Positions 43,075 through 51,387 of a stretch of DNA of 64,000 nt are shown here, piece by piece (position 1 is the first letter of the stretch; the number at the start of each line of letters is the position of its first letter). A model generated the notes under the pieces. It saw only the letters and a list, made by a program, of their open reading frames with translations. It searched no databases and was not told where the DNA came from. The position numbers were made by a program, and so were the translations under genes. Source of the stretch: Chryseobacterium sp. SN22 (lineage in GTDB: Bacteria; Bacteroidota; Bacteroidia; Flavobacteriales; Weeksellaceae); NCBI RefSeq assembly GCF_008329705.1, contig NZ_VTSX01000006.1, positions 1 through 64,000 of the forward strand, written 5' to 3'.

Positions 43075-43749
43075 TCAGTCTTTGATGAGGTAGCCGGCCC
43101 CTTTTACCGTGTAAATGATCTGCTCCCCGGATTCATCGATCTTGTTCCGGAGGTAGGAGATGTAGACATCCACTACGTTGGTGGTGCTGTCGAAATTGAT
43201 GCCCCAGACGCCGTTCAGGATCTGGGTACGGCTCAGCACTCTGTTTTTGTTTTCCAGCAGGAACAGCAGGAGCTTGTATTCCGTGGGCGACAGGTTCACC
43301 TGCCGGTCGTCCTGCGTCACGGTGTGGAGGTCTTTATTGAGGGTGATGTTCCGGCAGTGCAGCAGTTCCGGGCTTTTCTGATAGGACAGCCGGTTGCGGC
43401 GGGTCAGCGCATTGATCCGCGAAAGCAGCTCATCAAAATGGAAAGGCTTCGTCAGGTAATCATCGGCGCCCAGGTCCAGCATTTTCACCTTGTCGTCCGG
43501 GCTGTTCAACGCGCTCAGCACGAGGATCGGGATGTGGATTTCCTTAAACCGGATCAGCTGCGTCAGCTGGATCCCGTCCAGGCCGGGAAGCATGAGGTCC
43601 ATCAGGATCACCTCAAAATCATAGGCCCCGATCATCTCCCTTGCCGCTTCACCGCTTTCGGCCAGGCTCACCTGATGCCCCGCTTCGCCCAGCCCCTTCA
43701 CCAGAAACCGGCTGATTCTTTCGTCATCTTCTACCAGGAGAATATTCAT
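43075..43749 (-). CDS. OmpR-family response regulator (CusR/CopR-like)
   Basis: 224 residues. The receiver domain has Asp51 (VILMDLMLPG) as the phosphorylation site, the acidic pocket EDD at 7-9, and the Thr/Lys switch residues near LSALNS and LTKPF. A linker leads to the winged-helix DNA-binding domain (NLSPTEYKLLLFLLENKNRVLSRTQIL ... VDVYISYLRNKID). It heads the two-component operon. The most probable targets are the two direct repeats before the TolC gene and perhaps its own promoter (TATCTTAG at 43766-43773 is a partial -7 box). Confidence 0.93.
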   Translation of the reverse strand: MNILLVEDDERISRFLVKGLGEAGHQVSLAESGEAAREMIGAYDFEVILMDLMLPGLDGIQLTQLIRFKEIHIPILVLSALNSPDDKVKMLDLGADDYLTKPFHFDELLSRINALTRRNRLSYQKSPELLHCRNITLNKDLHTVTQDDRQVNLSPTEYKLLLFLLENKNRVLSRTQILNGVWGINFDSTTNVVDVYISYLRNKIDESGEQIIYTVKGAGYLIKD

Positions 43750-43881
43750 GTTGGGAAATTAAGCCCTAAGATAGGGAATTTTGGGGTAATGGAATTTTTG
43801 AATTGAAAGACGTTGATAATATAGGATATAAAAATTCAGTATAAATACGGATTGCCGTAAACCTGCATAATTTCTTATTAT

Positions 43882-43889
43882 TACATTTG
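43882..43889 (+). promoter_or_regulatory. -7 box of the metallopeptidase-like gene
   Basis: TACATTTG, a full match, about 60 bases before the ATG at 43949. The sequence is AT-rich here, so chance matches are more likely. Confidence 0.4.
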
Positions 43890-43948
43890 ATTTTATAGCA
43901 TGTTTTTAAACTAATAAAGCAGAACTCTTAAGATTTATTTAAATTGAA

Positions 43949-44944
43949 ATGAGAAATTACGATATTGAAATAGATAATACTAAAAAATATAATATATTAA
44001 TGTCCAATGAGATATATGATTACAGAGATACACCTTTTGACGGTTTAATCTCTCAATATTATGAATTTTGTAAGGACAATTTAGATATTCAAAGCAGAAA
44101 AATAGATATTAATCCGAACATAATAATTTTTAACAACTTTTTTAATTCAAATGCAGTAGCAAAGTTGATGAATGGAGTTTTTTCAATCTCTATAAATATT
44201 GGTTTGATAAAAAAATGTAGTGATAATTTTCTTGTAAATGAAAGGTTAGATCAGTTCATTGATAATAAATTTAAAGAAATTACTGATAGGCTAGATAATA
44301 AAATTTCAGGTTTAGGTTTTCAGATTGCAACAAATTTCACATACTATCATGAACTAGCACATTTATTTCAGTTTACTAAAAAAAATGAAGACTTTAAATT
44401 AAATGAAAAAGTTGAGAATTCGTCTGACTATAGTTTAGAAAAACATTATTTAGAAATAAATGCTGATGCTTTTGCTTCGATTGCTTTGGCAAGTCATATC
44501 TCTCAATATTTAGAAAAGAGTTTCGGAGAATCTTTAAATCAGACTATCGCAGATAATGTAATTATCATATTAGGCTCTTGCTTGCTGAATCATATTGCAA
44601 ACTTTTATTCAGACATCACAGCAATTTATTTTAATGAAAACTCGCATCCGCATCCAATCCTAAGAATTTTCAATTCTCTTCTTAATCTTACAAACTATCT
44701 TAATCAAAGCACAGTGCTCCAAAAGCAGAACATAAATATAGAATGCGCTACAATGTTTAAAAAAATAATTGACTTTTACAGAGAAATGGAGACTAATAAT
44801 ATATTTGATACTAATTTTGGTGGTGCTATTGATGCAGCTGAAAAAGTAGAGAAAGAAATTATTGAATACTTAGGGCAACTTATAGAATTTAATCTAACTG
44901 AATATCATAATGCTTTAAACTTATGGAATAGCCAAATGACATAA
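43949..44944 (+). CDS. putative zinc metallopeptidase in an AT-rich island
   Basis: 331 residues, no signal peptide and no membrane helix, so cytosolic. The zinc motif HExxH is present as HELAH at 134-138, preceded by a hydrophobic strand and tyrosines. A second acidic motif LEINADAFA at 168-176 (Glu169, Asp173) is well placed to give the third ligand, as in gluzincins and ImmA/IrrE-type enzymes. The N-terminal 120 residues are rich in Asn, Ile, Phe and Asp and match no family I know. G+C is about a quarter to a third, far below its neighbours. With the HD/Hsp90-like ATPase gene 336 bases downstream on the same strand it forms an isolated two-gene island. Confidence 0.8.
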   Translation: MRNYDIEIDNTKKYNILMSNEIYDYRDTPFDGLISQYYEFCKDNLDIQSRKIDINPNIIIFNNFFNSNAVAKLMNGVFSISINIGLIKKCSDNFLVNERLDQFIDNKFKEITDRLDNKISGLGFQIATNFTYYHELAHLFQFTKKNEDFKLNEKVENSSDYSLEKHYLEINADAFASIALASHISQYLEKSFGESLNQTIADNVIIILGSCLLNHIANFYSDITAIYFNENSHPHPILRIFNSLLNLTNYLNQSTVLQKQNINIECATMFKKIIDFYREMETNNIFDTNFGGAIDAAEKVEKEIIEYLGQLIEFNLTEYHNALNLWNSQMT

Positions 44945-45280
44945 TTACATCTTTTATATGTAAACTGATAATCAATAAGATCTATATTATTAACTTCTAA
45001 CTTGCTAGTAAAGTTTTTTGACTAAGAATCTTTGCTTGGAATTAAAAAAGAGAATTAAAGTAATAAATCTGTATTATCTTAAAATTAAAAATATGGTTTC
45101 AAATCTCATTTCTTCTAAAGATAAATGGGAGATTTATTTATAAATGCATAGTTACTAATATCAATACAAATGTAATGAGTTACAATGATTAATTGTGAAG
45201 ATTCTGATATTTAAAATATTTATCCAAGAAAAGTCTTTTACTTATAATTTAATTATTTTTGTATAACAATTTTGAAAATA
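44945..45280. other. AT-rich spacer between the two island genes
   Basis: About 335 bp with very low G+C and no frame of note on either strand. It holds the promoter of the downstream gene near its right end. The length suggests the two genes are transcribed separately, although read-through cannot be excluded because no terminator is seen. Confidence 0.45.
45254..45261 (+). promoter_or_regulatory. -7 box of the HD/Hsp90-like ATPase gene
   Basis: TATTTTTG, a full match, 19 bases before the ATG at 45281. This placement favours that ATG over the in-frame TTG at 45272. Confidence 0.5.
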
Positions 45281-48200
45281 ATGTCAACTCAAAACAATAT
45301 TTCGCATAAGTTTGAAGGATTATCATTATGGAACCATTTCGTAAATAATTCCGGAGCTTTAGTTACAGATATAGCAATGGTACAACATCATATTGACTAT
45401 GCAATGCCATTATTGGATCGGTATACAGAAACATTTAGAAAGTACACTTTGCATAATGAGCAGCATCAAAGGAATATTGTAAAGATTATGGGTGAACTGC
45501 TCGGATCGAATTTATCAAAATTAACAGCACTTGAGTCTGCTATGTTGTTGCTAAGTGCTGTCTATCATGATATAGGAATGGTATATTCTGAGAATGAATT
45601 AGCAATTATTACTGCCGAACCTAAGTTCCAAGATTTTCTTAGGGAAAATCCAAAAGCGATGTTAGAATATCAACAGAATGACCAACAGATTGATGCCAGT
45701 TTAATTGAATGGTATTGTAGATCTATGCATGCTGAGCGAGTTTGGATTTATCTTAATAAAGTTAATAGTGAAATACCTTTAAAATGGGGAAATGCTTCTG
45801 TAAAACAAGGTCTCGGCCATCTTTGTGAAAGTCATAATTTTATTGTTGAAAAGATTATTAATGAACTACCCAATTTCAATAATCATTACTTGGGAAATTG
45901 TGATCTTGTTTTTTGTTCAATATTATTAAGGCTTGCTGATATTTTAGATTTCGATAATACTAGAAGTCCTAAGAGCGTATATGAATTTTTAGACTTGGAT
46001 AATCCCAAAAACAAACTTGATGCATTCAGCAAAAAAGAATGGGAAAAGCATCTCAATTCTAATGGTTTTGTATTTGAGTGGGATAATAATAGTAGTAAAG
46101 TAAAAGCTATTTTTAGTGCAACAACGCCGCATCCTAACATTGAATTAGCTATTAAATCATTTATTGAAACAATAAATTCTGAACTTGCATCTTGTCATAA
46201 ATTACAGCGCTTCTGTTCTCAAAGATGGATTAATCATCCATTGCCTGAAGAGATTGATATTCAGAATATAACAGCAGAAAACTATCAATCAGGCGATTAT
46301 CATTTCAGCTTATCTGAGGATAAAATATTAGACCTTTTAACAGGCGATGGGCTATATAATGATGAGTTTATTTTTATCAGAGAGCTACTGCAAAATGCAA
46401 TTGATACAAGCAGGCATAGAGAGTTTTATGAAATGCAATCTAATTCTTCATTTATAGTTTCTCCAATCGAAGTATCTTTTTTCGAAGACAGTATGGGTTA
46501 CCAATGGATAAGGATTGATGATTTCGGCATGGGTATGAATGAAGACATTATTGTCAATCATTTACTTAAAAAAGGTGAGTCATATTATAATTCAGATAAA
46601 TTTAAGCTTGATAAAATTAAGATCAATAAAGTCTTAGCTAAGGATTTTGTTCCAATAAGCAGATTTGGCATTGGTCTGCTTTCTTGTTTTATGGTTGGAG
46701 ATAGGATTGAAATAAATACCAAGCATATTTCATCCGGTGCTGATTCTTTCCGTTTAGGTATAGAAGGTAGAAATGCGCATTATATTTTACAATCCCAAAA
46801 AAGACACCATGATCCACTTTCAATGCCCTCAAAGTATATTCCAGATGAAGGATATAGAAATGAATGTGGAACTTCTATCGCGGTAAGAATTACCACAAAT
46901 AAGGAATTTTTAGGTTTTGACATAAAAACTGAACTTGAGAAATTTATCGTTTGTTCACCAATACCAATTTTGTTTGAGGGAAATATAATCGGAGGGAATC
47001 ATGAGGATGTGGTTAAAAAGCCGTGGGTAAATGATGAAATGATTCAAATTAGTTCGGCTTTCGTTGAGAAAGTTGAAGCGACTTTTAATATAAAATTCAA
47101 AAAGGGGATTAATATTGTTCTCCAAAATATAAATATCACCAAGCGATCATTAAATCCTAACTTAAAAGGTCAGCTTGCTTTTATTGCAGTTAAAGCAAAA
47201 TATGAAAACCTAGGTGCTTTTAGAGATATTTCTTTTGCGTTAGGCTTTGATAATAATCGTTTCACATTAAACGTTTACGGAACAAAAAAAGTGAAAAAGA
47301 GCAATGTTAAAAATATTGAATTACATGAGATTATAGATATAAATTTCATTATTGACAAATTAAAAATTCCCGAGATTAATCAAAATCATAGGTTTGATAG
47401 CCAAGAATTTCGAATTAGAGAAAATATATTATTAAGTCATAATGGTATTGCATTAGAAGACCCCCGTGCAATCTTCACTCTAAATCTTGAACGTATCAAT
47501 CGGGAATACGCAAAATCCAATCATAATAATTATTCTTTTATATATTTTGGAATTTTATACTTTCAGGATGATCTCTTACCAGATCTTAGTGTGTCCCGTA
47601 ATGAAATAAAGGGACTTTCGTTTGATCTTGTCTCAAATCTGAGTTTTTCTCTTGAACCACTTAATCAATACCTTCATAATGCTTTCCATAATTTTACTTT
47701 TTTCAAGAGATATGGCCGCTTTGATGAGTTTAATTCAAATGAAATTGAGAAATCTGGTTTTTACAATAAAAATCAGATCTATCTAGATAATTACATAACT
47801 TTGGAAGTTGAAGGTAAGATATGTAGTATTGAAGAACTTAAAAAGGAAAAGTTTATTAATAAACAATTTCGTTATAATTATTATCGACATTCGTTCTATG
47901 ATGATTTGATTAATTATGTCATAGAGCAAAATTTTGATGTAACAATAGCTATTGACGAAAATGGGGACTCTTGTAAGTTTTTTATCAGCAATCGACATAG
48001 TCCTTTTCCAAAGGCCCTACAAGGTTTTATGCCAATTACATTCGTTAGTTTTCAAGAAGATGATCGCCTTTTTTTCGGTCAAAAAATGAACATTAATCAT
48101 CCTTTCATTAAATGGTATATCGTTGCCGTACCAATTTTAGATGCAGATTATTCTTATTATTCAAAACAATTAATTTATACATTCTTCAATAGCAGTAAGG

Positions 48201-48310
48201 AAATTGCTTATGAAAACTGCACTAATATTATAGATCGACTCAATATTGTTCTACCTGAATATTTGAAGCCATTTAAGAATTTTACATTGAAAAAGTCTGA
48301 TTTAATATAA
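45281..48310 (+). CDS. HD phosphohydrolase-like domain fused to Hsp90-like ATPase
   Basis: 1009 residues, cytosolic. N-terminal part (about 50-230): HD-superfamily pattern with His58/His62, His96-Asp97 in AVYHDIGM, His180/His185 and Asp220 in RLADILD, resembling the HD-CE type found fused to Hsp90-like ATPases in predicted conflict systems. Middle (about 340-560): GHKL/Hsp90 ATPase with Glu368 and Asn372 in RELLQNAID, DDFGMGM at 413-419, and FGIGLLS at 462-468 with a long lid before it. The C-terminal 450 residues are unrecognised and rich in Asn, Phe and Tyr. G+C is low. Neighbour: a metallopeptidase-like gene. The family assignment is by motif; defence function is inference. Confidence 0.85.
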   Translation: MSTQNNISHKFEGLSLWNHFVNNSGALVTDIAMVQHHIDYAMPLLDRYTETFRKYTLHNEQHQRNIVKIMGELLGSNLSKLTALESAMLLLSAVYHDIGMVYSENELAIITAEPKFQDFLRENPKAMLEYQQNDQQIDASLIEWYCRSMHAERVWIYLNKVNSEIPLKWGNASVKQGLGHLCESHNFIVEKIINELPNFNNHYLGNCDLVFCSILLRLADILDFDNTRSPKSVYEFLDLDNPKNKLDAFSKKEWEKHLNSNGFVFEWDNNSSKVKAIFSATTPHPNIELAIKSFIETINSELASCHKLQRFCSQRWINHPLPEEIDIQNITAENYQSGDYHFSLSEDKILDLLTGDGLYNDEFIFIRELLQNAIDTSRHREFYEMQSNSSFIVSPIEVSFFEDSMGYQWIRIDDFGMGMNEDIIVNHLLKKGESYYNSDKFKLDKIKINKVLAKDFVPISRFGIGLLSCFMVGDRIEINTKHISSGADSFRLGIEGRNAHYILQSQKRHHDPLSMPSKYIPDEGYRNECGTSIAVRITTNKEFLGFDIKTELEKFIVCSPIPILFEGNIIGGNHEDVVKKPWVNDEMIQISSAFVEKVEATFNIKFKKGINIVLQNINITKRSLNPNLKGQLAFIAVKAKYENLGAFRDISFALGFDNNRFTLNVYGTKKVKKSNVKNIELHEIIDINFIIDKLKIPEINQNHRFDSQEFRIRENILLSHNGIALEDPRAIFTLNLERINREYAKSNHNNYSFIYFGILYFQDDLLPDLSVSRNEIKGLSFDLVSNLSFSLEPLNQYLHNAFHNFTFFKRYGRFDEFNSNEIEKSGFYNKNQIYLDNYITLEVEGKICSIEELKKEKFINKQFRYNYYRHSFYDDLINYVIEQNFDVTIAIDENGDSCKFFISNRHSPFPKALQGFMPITFVSFQEDDRLFFGQKMNINHPFIKWYIVAVPILDADYSYYSKQLIYTFFNSSKEIAYENCTNIIDRLNIVLPEYLKPFKNFTLKKSDLI

Positions 48311-48504
48311 TGTCAAAATATTTCTATAATTTTTAAAAAAGTTAGATTGGAAATTATGCTTAAATTTGCCGGTTTTATGTTAATATTTTTTCGAAATAAT
48401 AAACCTTTAAGCTTTAAAACTAAATTTAATATATTTTGATAAATATTCTTTATTTATAAATAGTATTCCAAAGTTTATATCTAGATAGCGATTAACTGCC
48501 ATTT
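48311..48504. other. right edge of the AT-rich island
   Basis: AT-rich sequence up to about 48490, where base composition changes abruptly to the host-like level inside the 3' end of the XRE gene. No flanking direct repeat, integrase or tRNA was seen here or at the left edge near 43810. Confidence 0.45.
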
Positions 48505-48852
48505 TCACTCAACCCCCTCAATCCCCACAACCTCACTCTCCATCACCTTCGTCCCGCTCTCATTATAAACCTGCTTCACAGTAACTTTGATGCGGTCATG
48601 TTCCGGGGTAGAGAAATCCATCAGTTCGGAAATGTTTTTAAAGCCGAAAGCTTTGGCCAGCAACGAAATGTGGCGGGTAGAATACTTTTGATGTTGCTTA
48701 TAGGATTCAACATTTCCTACAAATTTTGTAGCAACTCCCATCTCAATACTAAGTGCTTCCTGTGACCAGCCTTTTGATATTCTTAATGATTTGATGTGTT
48801 CAATGAAAGCAAAATCAAATTGATAAGTCTCAAACGTAAATATTTTCTCCAT
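48505..48852 (-). CDS. XRE-family helix-turn-helix regulator
   Basis: 115 residues. The helix-turn-helix spans about 16-74: HIKSLRISKGWSQEALSIEMG, then a recognition helix (KFVGNVESYKQ) and the stabilising helices HISLLAKAFGFKNISELM. The C-terminal 35 residues form strands (IKVTVKQVYNESGTKVMESEV) of unknown use. Composition is host-like and the strand is opposite to the island genes, so I cannot say whether it controls them. A small inverted repeat (CTATA, six bases, TATAG) at 48865-48880, just upstream of its start, may be its own operator. Confidence 0.85.
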   Translation of the reverse strand: MEKIFTFETYQFDFAFIEHIKSLRISKGWSQEALSIEMGVATKFVGNVESYKQHQKYSTRHISLLAKAFGFKNISELMDFSTPEHDRIKVTVKQVYNESGTKVMESEVVGIEGVE

Positions 48853-48891
48853 TTTTTTACCTTACTATAGTGGGGTATAGAATTATTTTTA

Positions 48892-48899
48892 TATATTTG
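48892..48899 (+). promoter_or_regulatory. -7 box of the small ORF at 48909
   Basis: TATATTTG, a full match, 9 bases before the ATG at 48909, so the leader would be only a few bases long. Confidence 0.4.
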
Positions 48900-48908
48900 T
48901 ATCAGCGA

Positions 48909-49124
48909 ATGAATAACAGCCTCTGTAGACCCGTTACAAAAACGCATTCCGAGCCGGCACAACGATTTCCATCGGGAAAGCCCTGTGAAAGGGTTTTCAA
49001 ATGGCATCACTTTTCCGTCGGCAAAAGGGTGGTTCCAGCGCAGGTTTCAGGGGGAAGTTATTCTCAGACAAAAATGATGAAAAAGAACATTTCCACCCTG
49101 CTGCTGAGCGGCCCGCCGGCCTGA
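48909..49124 (+). CDS. possible small protein of 71 residues
   Basis: A frame of 71 residues starting MNNSLCRPVTKTHSEPAQRFPSG, directly after a full -7 box. It is basic and Ser/Lys-rich, with no signal peptide or known domain. I recall similar small frames in Chryseobacterium, so it may be a repeat-borne hypothetical gene. The evidence is promoter position and remembered resemblance only; it may not be translated. Confidence 0.3.
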   Translation: MNNSLCRPVTKTHSEPAQRFPSGKPCERVFKWHHFSVGKRVVPAQVSGGSYSQTKMMKKNISTLLLSGPPA

Positions 49125-49509
49125 CCGGAGCCCTTCAGCATCAGCGATTACCGTGCGGTACCGAAACTGCCTGCAAAGGCAGGAAGGCGGGGTACCGCCG
49201 CGCCCGAAAACCGCCGCCCTCCGAAATTCCTTTAAGCCAAAGGAAAGCCGAAGCACGTTTAAACGCACCCTTAAAAGTACTGGCTTTCTTTCAATTTTCC
49301 AAATTATTTTCGTTACGGAAGGAATTTATAAAAAATGAACCGTTTGCCTGCCGCAGCGCGGAAGCATGGCCTTGCATCCGGTCAGGGTCTGGCCTTGAGA
49401 CCGTCCGGCTCCGGCGTGCTCATGATGACCTCGGCAGGCAGATAACATTCCGGCCCTACGGAGAAGTTCCGTGGTGTCCAGGACAACCCGTAACCTAAAT
49501 AAACAGAAA
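49125..49509. other. G+C-rich region, no gene seen
   Basis: About 385 bp. It is rich in G+C and short mirrored strings such as GGCGGGGTACCGCCGC near 49188. Several frames are open on both strands only because stop codons are rare here. I see no gene. Confidence 0.35.
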
Positions 49510-50037
49510 ATGAAAAAGAGAAAAAGAGATTTCGGAGCCCGTTTCTGGTCCGGCACCCGGAAGCATTCGGCGGTCGGCCTGCTGGAAACCTTCTTCCGGT
49601 TCAACGACCTGGCCGAAGTAGAACAGAACCTCAGCCTCATGATGCAGTGCTCGGTCCGGCAGAACACCCGGATCCGTAAAGACCCTTCCGAAATCTTCCA
49701 CCTGTACCAGTCGCTGCGGTCGCTGGTCCGGGCCGCCCGCCTGATCGGGGAAAAAGCAGAGAAAGGAACGTTCCGGGTTTCTCCGGAACCCCATCCTCCA
49801 ATGCCGCTGACTTTCCTTTCGGCCGAGGAATACCGGGATCCGGTGCGGGTCTTACGGCGTGCTTTCAAAACCTGCACCCTGCAGGAATACGATGACTTTC
49901 TCTCGGCGGTAGTGTATTTTTCGCTGGCAGATGCAGGGTGCGAAGAGGAGAGGAGGATCGTCATCCCGTACCTCCAGCTCATCAAAATGCTCGATGCCGC
50001 CTGGCTGATCGTGGAAAGGGCTGCAGCCGGAAAGTAA
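49510..50037 (+). CDS. hypothetical cytosolic protein
   Basis: 175 residues from the ATG at 49510; an upstream GTG/ATG extension to 49471 looks non-coding. The start is strongly basic (MKKRKRDFGARFWSGTRKHS), the rest helical, with PSEIFHLYQSLRSLVRAARLIG and LTFLSAEEYRDPVRVLRRAF. No membrane segment or catalytic motif. I believe similar proteins exist in other Chryseobacterium genomes but cannot name a family. It stands alone, flanked by gene-free DNA on both sides. Confidence 0.75.
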   Translation: MKKRKRDFGARFWSGTRKHSAVGLLETFFRFNDLAEVEQNLSLMMQCSVRQNTRIRKDPSEIFHLYQSLRSLVRAARLIGEKAEKGTFRVSPEPHPPMPLTFLSAEEYRDPVRVLRRAFKTCTLQEYDDFLSAVVYFSLADAGCEEERRIVIPYLQLIKMLDAAWLIVERAAAGK

Positions 50038-50354
50038 CCGGATTTTTTACCACAAACCGAAGGTTCGAGGCAGCCAATAGCCACAAAAGCTTTTGGACAC
50101 CTTGGAAATTATGCGCACGGCCAGGCTGAGGGTCTCTAAGCCCCGCATCATCGGTGAAAATCCGTGGGAGATTTCTTTTCATTAAACAGCAATCCGGACA
50201 CGAATCTTCCGCTTATCGCTGATATTACGCCCGGATCCCCTGCGGGGACGGCAGACGGCATGTAGAAATTTGGCCTTCGGAAGGGATTGGCATCCCGAAA
50301 GAAAGTGGGAAAAATTTGGCTGTTTCCTTTTTATTCCGTGAAAGATTTGGGTTT
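50038..50354. repeat. degenerate interspersed repeat, copy 1
   Basis: Between the hypothetical gene and the Crp/Fnr gene. The string ATGCGCAC ... TCTAAGCCCCGCATCATC ... AATCCGTGGGAG (about 50111-50172), followed by an ACAGCAATCC and a GGATCCCCTGCGGGGACGGCAGAC block up to about 50260, is repeated in the same order, with changes, at 61255-61424. A shorter piece is at about 52065-52140. No gene lies in this interval. Confidence 0.55.
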
Positions 50355-50951
50355 TCAGTATAAAATTTTCCTTCCTTCCAGCCGGATGGTATTTTCTTTT
50401 TCCATTTTTTTAATGATCCGGATGGTGGTTTCCAGTGAAAGCCCGGTAAGGGAAGCCAATTGCTGTCTGGTATAGGGAATTTCCAGAGAGAACTTGTCTT
50501 TTTTGGCCCTGGATTCCTTCATCAGCTCCATGATCTCAGTAAGCCGTTCTTCAGCGCTTTTGCTGGTAATGGTATGCATCAAGGTCTGCTTTTCAAAAGT
50601 GCTGTCGGCAAGTGCGGCATACATTTCCTTGAAAACCAGGGGATTTTCCCGGAGCAGCCGGAAAAACCGGCTACCGGCCATTTTCAGGAGGCTGCATCTG
50701 GAAAGCGCCACGGCATCTACCGGGTAGGTTTTTCCCAAAATAAGCATGGCTTCCCCGATACCGGATTTTTCATGAATGATCTCCTGTATAAATTCCTTTC
50801 CGTCCTCAGGATAGTTGGTAAGCTTCACTTCACCTTCAATAATATAGAAGTAGAACTGAGGAAAGGTATCCTGGCGGAATATATAATCGCCGCTCTGGTA
50901 ATGCTGTTCTACTGCTCCTGCCGAACGCAAAAGTTTTTCGCTGATGCACAT
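50355..50951 (-). CDS. Crp/Fnr-family transcriptional regulator
   Basis: 198 residues from the ATG at 50951; an in-frame GTG at 50987 would add 12 residues and is less likely. The N-terminal cyclic-nucleotide-binding-like beta-roll has EQHYQSGDYIFRQD, IIEGEVKLT and GIGEAMLILG. The C-terminal winged helix has YTRQQLASLTGLSLETTIRIIKKMEKEN. No Cys cluster, so not an Fe-S Fnr, and the cAMP pocket residues are not conserved, so the signal is unknown. It is divergent from a second, related regulator at 51388; the gap of about 440 bp has palindromes that may bind one or both. Confidence 0.9.
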   Translation of the reverse strand: MCISEKLLRSAGAVEQHYQSGDYIFRQDTFPQFYFYIIEGEVKLTNYPEDGKEFIQEIIHEKSGIGEAMLILGKTYPVDAVALSRCSLLKMAGSRFFRLLRENPLVFKEMYAALADSTFEKQTLMHTITSKSAEERLTEIMELMKESRAKKDKFSLEIPYTRQQLASLTGLSLETTIRIIKKMEKENTIRLEGRKILY

Positions 50952-51387
50952 ACTTAAAGTTTTAATTTTGGAATATTTCTTCTGCACAATGCATCGTGTT
51001 GCATCCGTTCAGATGCTTTACCGGTAGATTTCAGGTGAAAAGAAATATCATAAAGCCATATCGCATGGATTTTTGGGCTCGTCAAAGATACAGCTATCGC
51101 CAGCTTATAAATATGATGTAGATCATATTCTGTAAAAACGGGACGGTGACTTTCAATTTGTTGACCTTTCCGGATGGGCCTTTCCGGAGTTCAGGCGGCG
51201 AAATGCATGCCTCTCATCCGTGCTCTGTAAAGTACGGAATATCCATTATTTATCTTAGATAAATTCTTAGCTGTCTTTCTCTGACCAAAATCATAATAAA
51301 AAGGAAAATTTGATTGTATATTTGTATGGTGTTGCGTGTATGCCTTGATTATTGGGTATTTACGCAGGCAGCAAATGGAATTATTTA
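50952..51387. other. shared control region of two Crp/Fnr genes
   Basis: Contains a near-palindrome CACAATGCATCGTG (50985-50998), an inverted repeat GCATC(N6)GATGC (51001-51016), and the -7 box of the right-hand gene. The palindromes lie just upstream of the left-hand gene and could be operators for either regulator. Confidence 0.4.
51317..51324 (+). promoter_or_regulatory. -7 box of the second Crp/Fnr gene
   Basis: TATATTTG, a full match, about 63 bases before the ATG at 51388. This leaves a leader of about 55 bases. Confidence 0.5.

Noticed and set aside
41933..43093. Plus-strand open frame of 386 codons
   Set aside because: Antisense to the sensor kinase gene, which has intact HisKA and ATPase motifs.
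43800..48500. Prophage or integrative element
   Set aside because: The AT-rich island has no integrase, structural, replication or relaxase gene and no flanking repeats or tRNA.
49326..50084. Minus-strand open frame of 252 codons
   Set aside because: G+C-rich shadow of the hypothetical gene at 49510-50037; low-complexity Ser/Arg text with no family.
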